DNA of 64,000 nt from Verrucomicrobiia bacterium. Its GTDB lineage: Bacteria > Verrucomicrobiota > Verrucomicrobiia > Limisphaerales > Pedosphaeraceae. Shown here in pieces: positions 53,255 to 62,500 of the stretch (position 1 is the stretch's first letter; each line of letters begins with the position of its first letter). The stretch is from the NCBI GenBank assembly GCA_036268055.1, contig DATAUW010000027.1:1-64000 (forward strand), in the 5' to 3' direction. Position numbers and translations under genes: made by a program. The notes beneath the pieces are model-generated. The model made no database searches, was not told where the DNA came from, and saw only the letters and a program-made list of their open reading frames with translations.

Positions 53255-54027
53255 AAAAATCACCCCCGCCATCCGACTTTCGCAAGCTGCTCGATAGCCT
53301 CGATCATCGGCACAACCCGCATAAAGTTTTCTCCGCGTTCACTCGCTTTGCCGCCTGCGCCTTGGCCATGCAAACCCGTGAGCCCGAATACTTCGAGGAA
53401 ATGAAACAGTGGCAAAAAGATGACATGTCCATTTTTGCCACCGCACTTGGGGCGCTGGTAATGGACATGGAAGCCCACCCGTTTGAAGACCTGCTCGGCG
53501 GCTATTACATGGAACAAGCCCTCTCCAAAAAAGGCCAGCAATGGAATGGCGAATTCCACACGCCCCCTTCAATCTGCGAATTAATGGCCCGCATGACGCT
53601 CAGCGACCTGGAAAAGTTTCCGGCCGACCAAAATATCACCATCTGCGAACCCGCGTGCGGCGCCGGCGCCATGATTCTCGCCATCGGCAAAGTCTGCGAT
53701 CCCGCGATGCTCCGCCGCCTGCGCGTCACCGCCATTGATATCAACCCCATCGCCTGCGATATGTGCTTCATCAACACCACGCTTTGGGGCATTCCCACCC
53801 GCGTCATCCACGGCAACACCATCAGCAACGAAATGTGGAAAGCCTGGTCCAACATCCACTACATCATGCCCTGGCTGCCGCTGGCCCTGCGCATCAAATC
53901 GCCGGAGGCTCAAGCCCAAGGCCAGCCTCCAACCATCGAAGAGACGCAAGCCATCGCCACCCACGTCGCCGAACATCCCGTGGATCCGTTGTATGCCTCC
54001 CTCCCGCTTTGGGAACAAGCCGCTTAA
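53251..54027 (+). CDS. Short N6-DNA methylase-like protein (HsdM type, no motif IV seen)
   Basis: 258 aa. GEFHTPPSICELMARM (100-115) and SAM motif I CEPACGAGA (132-140) match Type I HsdM-like enzymes. After HGNTISNEMW, where NPPY/F is expected, I find none. This short form is known from plasmid-borne proteins and may be inactive or act with another protein. It overlaps the helicase stop by 4 bp. Confidence 0.8.
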   Translation: MKKSPPPSDFRKLLDSLDHRHNPHKVFSAFTRFAACALAMQTREPEYFEEMKQWQKDDMSIFATALGALVMDMEAHPFEDLLGGYYMEQALSKKGQQWNGEFHTPPSICELMARMTLSDLEKFPADQNITICEPACGAGAMILAIGKVCDPAMLRRLRVTAIDINPIACDMCFINTTLWGIPTRVIHGNTISNEMWKAWSNIHYIMPWLPLALRIKSPEAQAQGQPPTIEETQAIATHVAEHPVDPLYASLPLWEQAA

Positions 54028-54029
54028 TC

Positions 54030-54239
54030 ATGAAAAAAATCATCGCAAACTTCCTCTACTTCGGCCTCTGGATTTCGGGGGTGCTCACTGTAATTATTCT
54101 CGGATACCAAACCGTGACCGACATGCTCCGAGATCTCGGTGCGGTTCACGCCTTCATAGCTTTCGCCTGCGCGGGAGGCGTCATCTTCATCGGCGCGGGT
54201 CTTTTCTTTGCCTTCCTCTGGGCCGACAAACACCGCTAA
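54030..54239 (+). CDS. Two-TM small membrane protein
   Basis: 69 aa from the ATG at 54030. Two hydrophobic helices (about 8-28 and 40-63) joined by a short loop. Holin-like layout but not recognised; part of the same operon. Confidence 0.5.
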   Translation: MKKIIANFLYFGLWISGVLTVIILGYQTVTDMLRDLGAVHAFIAFACAGGVIFIGAGLFFAFLWADKHR

Positions 54240-54243
54240 AACC

Positions 54244-54645
54244 ATGTTCAAAAATCAAAATCTTAAACTCCTTTGCGCCGCGCTCATCCTCACCGGCTGC
54301 ACGACATCCCCAGCGCCCTCATCCACGACTCCCATTCCAAAAACATTGCCTGCGGTGGCATCACCGCCGCCACTACCGCCAGCGCCCACTCTGATGTTCA
54401 TTCCATTCGTAACCGAGCCCGCCACCAACGCGCCAGCGCCCGCACAACCACTCACCCTCACCCTCAGCATCCTCATGACCGTCGTGCCCTGCGCCACCGG
54501 CCACAATGTTTTCCTGCTCTCCTCCACCGATCTCGTCACCTGGACGCCCTACTTGCAATTCGATTACCCGGCCAACGGCACCAACTTCCAACTCCGCACC
54601 AACTTTACCGGGCAGCGAATGTTTTTTCGCGCCGGCTCAAACTAA
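54244..54645 (+). CDS. Small putative lipoprotein
   Basis: 133 aa from the ATG at 54244. A signal sequence (LLCAALILTGC) ends in a lipobox with Cys19, followed by a Pro/Ala/Thr-rich linker and a beta-rich C-terminal domain (TDLVTWTPYLQFDYPANG) that resembles secreted Verrucomicrobia 'LTWTP' repeats. Probably anchored in the outer or inner membrane. Confidence 0.6.
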   Translation: MFKNQNLKLLCAALILTGCTTSPAPSSTTPIPKTLPAVASPPPLPPAPTLMFIPFVTEPATNAPAPAQPLTLTLSILMTVVPCATGHNVFLLSSTDLVTWTPYLQFDYPANGTNFQLRTNFTGQRMFFRAGSN

Positions 54646-54661
54646 CTCAAAACTTAAACCC

Positions 54662-54982
54662 ATGAAAAATCTAACCACCATTTCCATCCTCACCCTCCTC
54701 GCCGCTGGCGATCTTGGCCTCGTATTGACAAACTCCTACCTGCGCGAACAAAACAACGTCATCGCCAAGTCCGCCGCCATGCGCCTGGGCGATCCCATCG
54801 TCGTGATTCAATTAGGCGGGTTAAGCATGACCAACGGACTTGGCCCGACCGTGCCCAACACCCAGATGATCATTACCAATTTAGATGGCGGTTATTACCA
54901 CGGCCCGACCGACCTCCAACCCGAACCGACCGCCGACCCCGGCTCCGCCACCCTCAACTACCGCGACCCGCACAAAAGCTAA
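54662..54982 (+). CDS. Small secreted protein
   Basis: 106 aa from the ATG at 54662. The N-terminus is signal-like (TTISILTLLAAGDLGLVLT). The rest is polar with a GG/NG-rich middle. Not recognised. Follows the lipoprotein by 16 bp. Confidence 0.45.
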   Translation: MKNLTTISILTLLAAGDLGLVLTNSYLREQNNVIAKSAAMRLGDPIVVIQLGGLSMTNGLGPTVPNTQMIITNLDGGYYHGPTDLQPEPTADPGSATLNYRDPHKS

Positions 54983-54989
54983 ATTCGTT

Positions 54990-55262
54990 ATGCCCGATCA
55001 CGCGACCGAACCTTGGGAAAAGCACCCCGAGCAAATCGCCGATGGCAGCCTAGAAGCCGGGCTCATCTGCCTGCGCGCCTGGGTGAAACCCCATCAAACC
55101 ATGACCCATCGTGACATCGCCAAAGTCTGTGGCGTCTCCCGCGGAACCATCTTCAACATCGAACATACCGCCGTTAAAAAACTGCGCCACGCCATGCGCA
55201 AACAACTCCGCCAAACCTACGGAGAATTTTTCCACCCCGGCAACACTCACGAATCCGTATGA
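54990..55262 (+). CDS. Sigma region-4-like HTH protein
   Basis: 90 aa from the ATG at 54990. Residues about 40-75 (HRDIAKVCGVSRGTIFNIEH then KKLRHAMRK) form a helix-turn-helix like sigma-70 region 4. Probably a DNA-binding regulator of this operon or of late genes. ATGA overlap with the next gene. Confidence 0.65.
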   Translation: MPDHATEPWEKHPEQIADGSLEAGLICLRAWVKPHQTMTHRDIAKVCGVSRGTIFNIEHTAVKKLRHAMRKQLRQTYGEFFHPGNTHESV

Positions 55263-55654
55263 CTTACGACAATCAACGTCTGACCTTGGCTCAGCTCTTA
55301 CCTAACATTTTTGCCATACGCCGATACAGCAATGGCACGTATCAAATAATCAAACGTGGAGGTACCCAATTCGAAGGGCCAGTTCCAACCTTTGACCCTT
55401 TGAGCTTCGAAGCCATACACCAGATTGAGGCGCTTCTGCTGGATGTGTCCGCCATCGAAGTAAAGCGTTCCTACGTCAACCATCTCATGAACATCGTGGG
55501 CGTTTCTCCCAACATGAACGGCAAATGGTCTTTCATCCAGGATTTTGCGCTCATTCACGCCACCAAATTTAACAAGGCGCAAGCCATGTTGCGCGCGTTC
55601 GGCCACTGGAAAGACTCTGAAACCACTGAACCATCTTTGGATTTTGAAATATAA
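55259..55654 (+). CDS. Hypothetical protein
   Basis: 131 aa. Soluble; a conserved-looking central YVNHLMNIVGVSPNMNGKW segment. Not recognised. Confidence 0.5.
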   Translation: MTYDNQRLTLAQLLPNIFAIRRYSNGTYQIIKRGGTQFEGPVPTFDPLSFEAIHQIEALLLDVSAIEVKRSYVNHLMNIVGVSPNMNGKWSFIQDFALIHATKFNKAQAMLRAFGHWKDSETTEPSLDFEI

Positions 55655-55660
55655 AACGCC

Positions 55661-55909
55661 ATGAGCACCACCCGCCAAACCCTCGAACAAATCATGACGG
55701 AAGCGGCCGCCAAGCTCGCCGAGCACGCCGACTCCGTTCTCATCATCGTCACCTATCGCGACGACGATGACGACATGGCCACCGCTGCCCTTTCCACCCG
55801 CAAGGGAAATGTCTTCGCCGCCACCGAATCCGCCCGCGACTTCCTGCGGCGCACCGACATCAAAAACGACTTCGCCCTCAGAAAATCCCTCGAAAATAAC
55901 GAGCCATGA
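55661..55909 (+). CDS. Small acidic hypothetical protein
   Basis: 82 aa. Beta-strand (SVLIIVTYRD) then an acidic run (DDDDD). 4-bp overlap with the next gene. Not recognised. Confidence 0.5.
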   Translation: MSTTRQTLEQIMTEAAAKLAEHADSVLIIVTYRDDDDDMATAALSTRKGNVFAATESARDFLRRTDIKNDFALRKSLENNEP

Positions 55910-56379
55910 AAACCACCGTCGCCTTCCTCCAAAACCAATGGTTCAAAGACCCAGAACGCGTGCGGAAAATGATCAAAGAAGATGGCGAAGAACTGCGTCT
56001 CCGGATCCTCGAGTACGCTCTGTTCGCTGGCTGCCTTACCGGGAGGCGTTTGAAGGCCGCCTTCGGCGAACTCTGCGACGAAATCCACTGGGAAGAAATC
56101 AGCCGCGAAATCGGTGGCCACGCAAGCTCGGTTTTTCCGCCTGATATGAAACACATTGGCGAAGTCCTAGCCACTCAACGTCCTCAAATCATTCTTATCT
56201 TTGGCAAGCACGCGGCCGCAGCTCTCGAACCAGCCATCCAAACTGCCCTGAGCGAAGGCGATTTAGAATGGCGTCCTCACTTAATCACCGGCCCACATCC
56301 CGCCGCCCGCCAAGTCAACACGATAGACGACCTCAACCGCATGCGCGATGACCTCGTCCGTCTCCTCAACCTGCATTGA
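55906..56379 (+). CDS. Uracil-DNA glycosylase-superfamily-like protein, uncertain
   Basis: 157 aa. PQIILIFGKHAAAAL followed by a GPHPAAR segment resembles the second half of UDG-family folds, where a G-x-H-P-S/A motif sits before a helix. The N-terminal GEAPG catalytic motif of UDG is not seen, so it may be a divergent or inactive relative. Last + strand gene of the long block. Confidence 0.4.
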   Translation: MKTTVAFLQNQWFKDPERVRKMIKEDGEELRLRILEYALFAGCLTGRRLKAAFGELCDEIHWEEISREIGGHASSVFPPDMKHIGEVLATQRPQIILIFGKHAAAALEPAIQTALSEGDLEWRPHLITGPHPAARQVNTIDDLNRMRDDLVRLLNLH

Positions 56380-56451
56380 CTCGCAAAGCCCGGCGTCATT
56401 TAGACCGCAAATGGTAGCGAGCCGGCTTTCTTTCCCCCAGTGGCAGCACCG

Positions 56452-59352
56452 CTAGGTGCCGGGCAAATAATTCGGCAAAATCTCCGAGAACCCAAAGCTC
56501 ACCTTGTAGATCTGCACGTTCTCGCCCACGCCCACGATCACCCCGTCCACCCGCGGCAAAAATCCATACGCCACGTCCAGCTCCTCCGGCTGCGGATAAC
56601 TGCCCCCGCTATTGTCCCCCGTCAGCAAGGCCCGCTGCTGGCGCGCCCACGCGATCGCCGTCGCCTTCGTCGCTGCTGACACTTCCCCGCGCACCTGACG
56701 GCTGCCCGGCTCCAACCCGCCGTCCTGGACGATGCTCACGCCGCCTGTCCCGTCCGGCGCTCGCGGGACCGATTGCGTGATCCAGCGTGTCCCGGAATAT
56801 TTCACGCTCTCCGTCACCTTCATCTCGAGCAAATTGCCGATGCCCGTGATCTTCGCCACATACCGCGCCTCGAAATCGTATTTGAGAAAAACATCGAGCG
56901 TGCTGTCCGACGTATATTCGCGGTCCACCCCGCTGCTGTCCGCCACCAGCGAACCCAGATTGAGCGTCGCCAATAGCGTGGCCACCGCCGCCGTGGCGGT
57001 CGCCACGTCCAGCGCATAGACCGTTCCCTGCACCCGCGATTCGCGTTGCAGTTGCAGATAATCGTTGGAAGTCGTCAGGCCGTAGCGATACGCCACCTTG
57101 CCTACCGCCTTCGGCACGAACGCGCTGAAACTGAAATCAAACCGGACATCCTGCGCCGCCGGGGAATTGCTGTCCGCGTTCGCCGTCAACGTCGCGTAGC
57201 GCAACGACTCGCCCGTGATGATCATCCCCGCATAAACCGACTTCACGGTGGATTCGTAAAGTCCCTTCGCCGCCAGATTCGTCGTCGCAATCACCGAGCC
57301 GCTCACGGACACCGCATCATTGCCGAACGTCTCCGTCGTCCAATCCGTGCTCATTTCCACGTACGCATTTCCCGCCGGCATGCGGCTCTGGTATTCGTAG
57401 GCAAAACTCAGCGAGACAAACTCGATGTTGTTCGCCGCCTGCGTCTGCCGCTGGTCCCACGTCACCTGGGAAGATTTGAGGAACGCCCCCGGCCCAAGCT
57501 GCGGCTCGCGGCCCAAACCCAGCGCCTGGGCCTTCACCAGCGCCGCCGTATAAGCCGCGTCCGCGGACGAACCGCCCGCCGAGACGGTCCCGGAATACGT
57601 CGTCATGATCATCCCGGATGTCACATCCTGCTTGCTCCCCTGCTGCAATTTGAAACCCAGGAGCGACGCCATCCGTTGCCGGTAACTCTCCGAAAAACTC
57701 AATTCAATGAACGTCGTCCCGTCCGCCGCTTCCAGCGAGGCAATCGTCGCCGTCTTGTCCCCGTTCGCAAACACCCGGCGCGATTTCTGGTTCGCTTCAA
57801 GCTGCTGGCTGATATTGAAACCGTAAAGCGTCAGGACCGATGTCCGCACCGTCCCGAGCTTCGCGATCGCCAGCGCTTCGTCCGGCGCGAGAATCGTCCC
57901 CGAGAAACCCAGCATCGTGTCCCCCGTCTCAATGTTCGTGGTCACATCGCTCACATAATCCGCCGTCGCATAGCCCGACTCATTCGGGAAGAGCGAATAG
58001 ATCATTGTGAAACTCCAATCAATCCCTGTCAGCGCCTGATTGATTTCCGCCTTCAAATTTTCCACGCGCCCGACCTGGCTGAACGCGCCGTAGGTCAGCG
58101 TGCCGTCGGCATTGTTCACCTCATTGAGCATCGCCGTTTGTTGCGCGATCAGCGCCGTGCGCAACGCCGTCAAAGTCAGCTTGGCATCGCCCAGCCACGT
58201 CCCGCTCGCCGTCACCCGGCCGCCCGCCATCGAGCGTTGCGACCGCAACTCATTGAACCGCCGCGCCGAATATTCCTGCGCAAAATGCACCGTGTTCCCG
58301 AACGGGATTTGTTTTTTATTTTTCGTCGCGACAAACGTCAGTTGAAGGTTGTCGCTGCGGAACCGCCGATACTCCACCGTGAACGATAGCTCGATGAACG
58401 CATTGCCATCGCCGTTCGCCTGCACCAGGTCCGCCTTGGAATCGTTCCGCAACTGCTGGCTCTGCACGTTGAAACCATACTGCGTCGTCGCCGCCGTGAT
58501 CACCGCCGCCAACTGCGTGCGCGCCGTCGCCTCGGTGAACGCCGTGATTTTGCCCGTCAACATCAGCCATTGCTCGCCCGTGTTCGCGTCGCGCTGCTCC
58601 GCCGAATATTCCACCGTGGCAAACGTCGCCTCCTTCGGAAACACCGTGTAGCTCGCCGTGAAGCTCCAGCCGATTTGATACTTCAGCTCGTCAATCTCAC
58701 TCGAGTATTCCTCCGGGCGCACCGTCCCGTTGAACACACTCCCCTGCGCGCCGAATTGCAACAGCCCATCCACCGAGCCGTTGAGCGCCGTGTCCATCGC
58801 CGCCTTTGCCGCCAGCAACGCCGTGCGCCGCTGGTCCAGCGCCAGCGTCGGATCGCCCAGCAAATAACCCGTCACGGTGAGCTTGCCCTTCACCACCTTG
58901 CGCTGCGAGTGATACGTCGAAAACCGGTCGGTATTGATCACCTGCGAAAACTTGCTCACATTGCCCAGCGTCAACACCGCCCCGCCGCCGGCATACGTTA
59001 GCGGCAAATTATTCGTCACCAGGTTTTGTTCGTAATAAAAAAACACCAGATTGAATTGCATCTGGTAAGTGCCCCATTCCTCCGGCAAATCGTTCGAGAC
59101 CTGCGTCACCGTCTGGTTGATATAATTCGTCCCGTTGTCCGTGTTCGTCCATTGCAACACCGCCTCCTGCGTCGCCAGCGCACTCATCAAAGCCTGCACC
59201 AGCGAATAATTGTCCCCGTACGATCGCTGAAACAAAGTCACTCCCACCTTCAGCGTCACCTTGACCCGTTGCCCATCCTCAATCTCGCGCTGTTGCGAAA
59301 TCGTGAACTCGCCCATGTTATGGATCGCAAACCCGTTATAAAATAATTGCAT
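56452..59352 (-). CDS. 966-aa tail protein with internal duplications
   Basis: Lies downstream of the tape measure gene on the minus strand, where distal-tail or baseplate proteins are usual. No named domain. Two clear repeats are seen (starts near residues 230 and 445): each has an SFT-YS-FP segment, TGEQWLM or TGDTMLG, then GFNVQSQQL or GFNISQQL and a FIELSF-Y-R end. A third, weaker copy follows. The beta-rich repeat is consistent with a phage tail structural protein. Confidence 0.65.
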   Translation of the reverse strand: MQLFYNGFAIHNMGEFTISQQREIEDGQRVKVTLKVGVTLFQRSYGDNYSLVQALMSALATQEAVLQWTNTDNGTNYINQTVTQVSNDLPEEWGTYQMQFNLVFFYYEQNLVTNNLPLTYAGGGAVLTLGNVSKFSQVINTDRFSTYHSQRKVVKGKLTVTGYLLGDPTLALDQRRTALLAAKAAMDTALNGSVDGLLQFGAQGSVFNGTVRPEEYSSEIDELKYQIGWSFTASYTVFPKEATFATVEYSAEQRDANTGEQWLMLTGKITAFTEATARTQLAAVITAATTQYGFNVQSQQLRNDSKADLVQANGDGNAFIELSFTVEYRRFRSDNLQLTFVATKNKKQIPFGNTVHFAQEYSARRFNELRSQRSMAGGRVTASGTWLGDAKLTLTALRTALIAQQTAMLNEVNNADGTLTYGAFSQVGRVENLKAEINQALTGIDWSFTMIYSLFPNESGYATADYVSDVTTNIETGDTMLGFSGTILAPDEALAIAKLGTVRTSVLTLYGFNISQQLEANQKSRRVFANGDKTATIASLEAADGTTFIELSFSESYRQRMASLLGFKLQQGSKQDVTSGMIMTTYSGTVSAGGSSADAAYTAALVKAQALGLGREPQLGPGAFLKSSQVTWDQRQTQAANNIEFVSLSFAYEYQSRMPAGNAYVEMSTDWTTETFGNDAVSVSGSVIATTNLAAKGLYESTVKSVYAGMIITGESLRYATLTANADSNSPAAQDVRFDFSFSAFVPKAVGKVAYRYGLTTSNDYLQLQRESRVQGTVYALDVATATAAVATLLATLNLGSLVADSSGVDREYTSDSTLDVFLKYDFEARYVAKITGIGNLLEMKVTESVKYSGTRWITQSVPRAPDGTGGVSIVQDGGLEPGSRQVRGEVSAATKATAIAWARQQRALLTGDNSGGSYPQPEELDVAYGFLPRVDGVIVGVGENVQIYKVSFGFSEILPNYLPGT

Positions 59353-59363
59353 AATTCAAATCG

Positions 59364-59585
59364 CTATCGAATCCAAAATCTTTTGCGCCCGTATGCCTTC
59401 CGATGTTTGATTTTGCTCCGCTCCACTTCCTCGCGCGAAACAATGTCCGACTGCCTCCCCGGCCGCAATTTGCTCGCGTCTCGCGTGAAATGTTTCCGCG
59501 GCTTTTCTTTCGTCGGCCACAGCAAAACCAGCAACACAGCCAGCAAAATCACCGCCGCAAATAATTGTTCAGGAATATCGTTCAT
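59364..59585 (-). CDS. Small membrane protein between tail genes
   Basis: 73 aa: an N-terminal TM helix (LFAAVILLAVLLVLLW) then a very basic tail (KHRKAYGRKRFWIR). Lies 11 bp and 2 bp from its tail-gene neighbours. Unknown. Confidence 0.55.
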   Translation of the reverse strand: MNDIPEQLFAAVILLAVLLVLLWPTKEKPRKHFTRDASKLRPGRQSDIVSREEVERSKIKHRKAYGRKRFWIR

Positions 59586-59587
59586 GC

Positions 59588-62500
59588 TTATCCGTAAACC
59601 GCACCCACGGAATGTCCCAAAGACTTGCCGATAAATCCCGCACCGCCGCCATTGCCGCCCGACTGCGCATTCTTCGGCGCGGATCCCGCCGGCGAACTCA
59701 CCGAACCGCCCGGAACCGGATGCGCCTTGCCCGCCGCAGCGGTCAACCGATCGAGCGCATCCGCCGCCGCCCCGGCACTCCCCGCGAGCTTGGAAACATT
59801 TGCCGCCGCCGCATCGTAAGTGCTCGTGTCCGGCAATACCTTTTGCAAACGCGCCGCCAACTCCCCGGCCGCCGTCGAGATTTGCGTCAGCGAATTGTCA
59901 AACGCCGGTTCCCCCGGTCGCTTGCCGCCGCGATTGCGCTCCGCCATCAAGTCCATCATCTGCGGATCGAACCGCGGATCCACCATCGAGAGATCCTTGC
60001 GCATGTCCGGCGAAAGCGCGAGAAATTGTCCCGGCGACATCTTGCCGCCCGTCCCCATGCTCAACGCCGCCAGCTTCCGCAACATCTCGGCGGGCCCAGC
60101 CGACAACAACGAATGCTCAAACTCTTTCCGCCGGTCCACGATCAACTGATTGATATCGCGCTCGATGCCGAAACTTCGGTTCCGCAATTCGATTTGCGTC
60201 TGGTAAAGCTGGTTCTGAAGTTCCAGTTCGCGCGCCACCGTGCTCACCGTCTGCGGCCCCTGCAGCATCTGGTTCAACCGCTGGCGAATCCCGTCGCGCC
60301 GATGCTGCAACTTCTGGGTTTCATCGCGCCCATAATCAAACGACGTCGTCTCGCGCCGACCTTCCTCCCGCCCAAACTGCGCCTGCGCCTGCGCCTCGAT
60401 GATCGCTTTGTTGCGGCGGATGGCATCAATTTCCGCTTGGTTTTTTTTATTCTGCTCTATATCGCCGCTCCTTTCTGCCTGACGGCGGGCGAATCCTAAA
60501 CCTTCCTGGCCGGGAACTTGATTCTGATTTAATGACTCGCGGGCTGCATTAATACTTTCAATGTCCGCCTTGGCTTGGCTGGCGGCGGCATCTTCTTTGG
60601 CGTCCTGCCCAAAGAAGTGTTGAATGGCCGCGCCCACTTTATCACCGCCGAACCCTTTTTCTTTTTCCGCCACCGCCAATCGCTGCCTGGCATCCTGCTC
60701 CTGCGCGTCGAGTTCTTTAAGCCGCTTCTCTTTCGCCGATTGGCCTGCGGTATCCGCCGCGTCCTCGGTATCAAGAAGCTGAATGTGTTTTTTTATCGCT
60801 TCGTTTTGCGCCTGCAAACTCGCCACCTTCAATGCTGATTTCTCAATCGGATTGTTCGCGTTTACCTGATCAAAGATCTCTGCCATGCTTTCCCAAAGCA
60901 ATTTCTGGGCTCGAATGGCCGATTGATATTTTTCATCATACTGGATCGCCTTTTCGTACGCGTCGCTCTGATCCATAAAGTTGCGAACTTTATTGCCGTT
61001 CAGCTCCTCTAACTGCGTTTGCTTTTCAACGATGCTTTTCGCTCGCGCATCATATCCAATTCTACCAAAGCTTCCCCTCTGCTTTGCCTGAAGACGTTCT
61101 ATCTCATCCGCCAGCGTCCGTTGCTGATTGGATAAAGAGACAAATTGTTTTTGCAGCTCCTCGCGACGGGCTGCGCCCAGCTTGTTTCGCTCGGCATCCA
61201 TCAGGTTTATCACGCCCCCGATGTCTCCTTGCTTGAGCAGTTCCGCAGTCTGCTTCCGAAACGTGTCTTGAAGCATTTGCTGTTTCTTTATATCCGGTTC
61301 ATACAAGCCGACCAGTTCGCTGGCTTGGGACAGATACTTTTTCTGATCCGCGGACTTCATCCCTTGAAATCCTTTTTCCGGACTGACCGCCCGCTGAATC
61401 GTTGCCAGTGCATCCGCCGCTTCGGCGTACGCGTTCGCCGCCGCACCCGCTTTTTGCGCCTCCTCGTTAAAACCTGCCAGCTTGGCTTCTGCTTTCTCGC
61501 TCGAAAGACCGATCATTTCCATGCCCTTGTTGAACGCATAAATCCCCGCGGCCGTCACTACCAGCGGTACAAACCAGGACTGCAACGCGATCAACCCTGC
61601 ACCCAACGCTCGGGTTACCCCGCCGATCGCCGTGGCCATCGCTCTCACTGGCGCGCTGGTAACCGCGGAAGACCGGCCAACGCGCATCGCCGCCTCGCTC
61701 CACGCGTATAGTTTGCTGTAAACCGGCTGACGCGTTGCGCCTATAATTCCCGTTTGCCGCGTCCCCACATTGGTTGCCAGCGCGCCGCCAACGGTATTCG
61801 CATAAAGCTGCATCATGGAACCGTTAAACTCTCCGAGCACTTGCCGGATGTGACCTTGACTTCGCCCCAGGAAACCGTCCCCTCCCTTCAAACCTGTTAG
61901 AATGGATTTCGCGGTGCCCGCCGCCAGCAAACCGCCGATCGCCGTCGTCAGCCAGCTTGCCGCCGGCGTGTTCGCCAGACTGAGCAAATTGTGGAATGCG
62001 GTTGCGGTGGCCGTCATCGCCTGCGCTGGGCCGTTACTGCCTTGAATTACTACGAATTTTTCCCATTCAGCCGTCAAACCTTTCAACTGATTTTTTAACG
62101 TCGCAACGATTTTGGCGTTCTCCTGTTCTGCCGTGTTCAAATGCAACTGCGCGTTCACCGCCAGAATCTGCGCCTTGATATATCCATCGAGCATCGCTTC
62201 CAACCGCGAGGACTGCGTCTTGCCGCCGACCGTGAACAACAAACTCTGCCGCTGAAGCTGGTTCAAATGCTGGTATTTGACGAACAGATCCGAGAGCAAG
62301 GCCGACATGCCTTTGATTTCCTCGCCGCCCGTGCTCGTCTCGAATTTGAAATTCTGCCGCAATTTTTTCTGAAGGTCAGGATTGCTCAGCGAGAGAATCA
62401 CGCTCTTCATCATATTGCCGATGTTCGATCCGCTCTGTCCCGTTCCGCCAATCGTCGCGCCGAGAATGCCCTGCAATTCCGCCAGTGGCAAACCCGCCTG

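Noticed and set aside
48798-54027. Calling the MTase-helicase block a DISARM system
   Set aside because: No PLD-type nuclease and no DUF1998 gene is seen; the helicase Walker A is altered. Only a resemblance.
32970-56460. Similar 21-nt hairpins at 32970-32990 and 56440-56460
   Set aside because: Only 17 of 21 bases agree and the stems are imperfect; may be chance or a weak dispersed repeat.
57046-58389. 447-aa + strand Arg-rich frame
   Set aside because: Antisense to the 966-aa tail gene; extreme Arg/His content typical of shadow reading.
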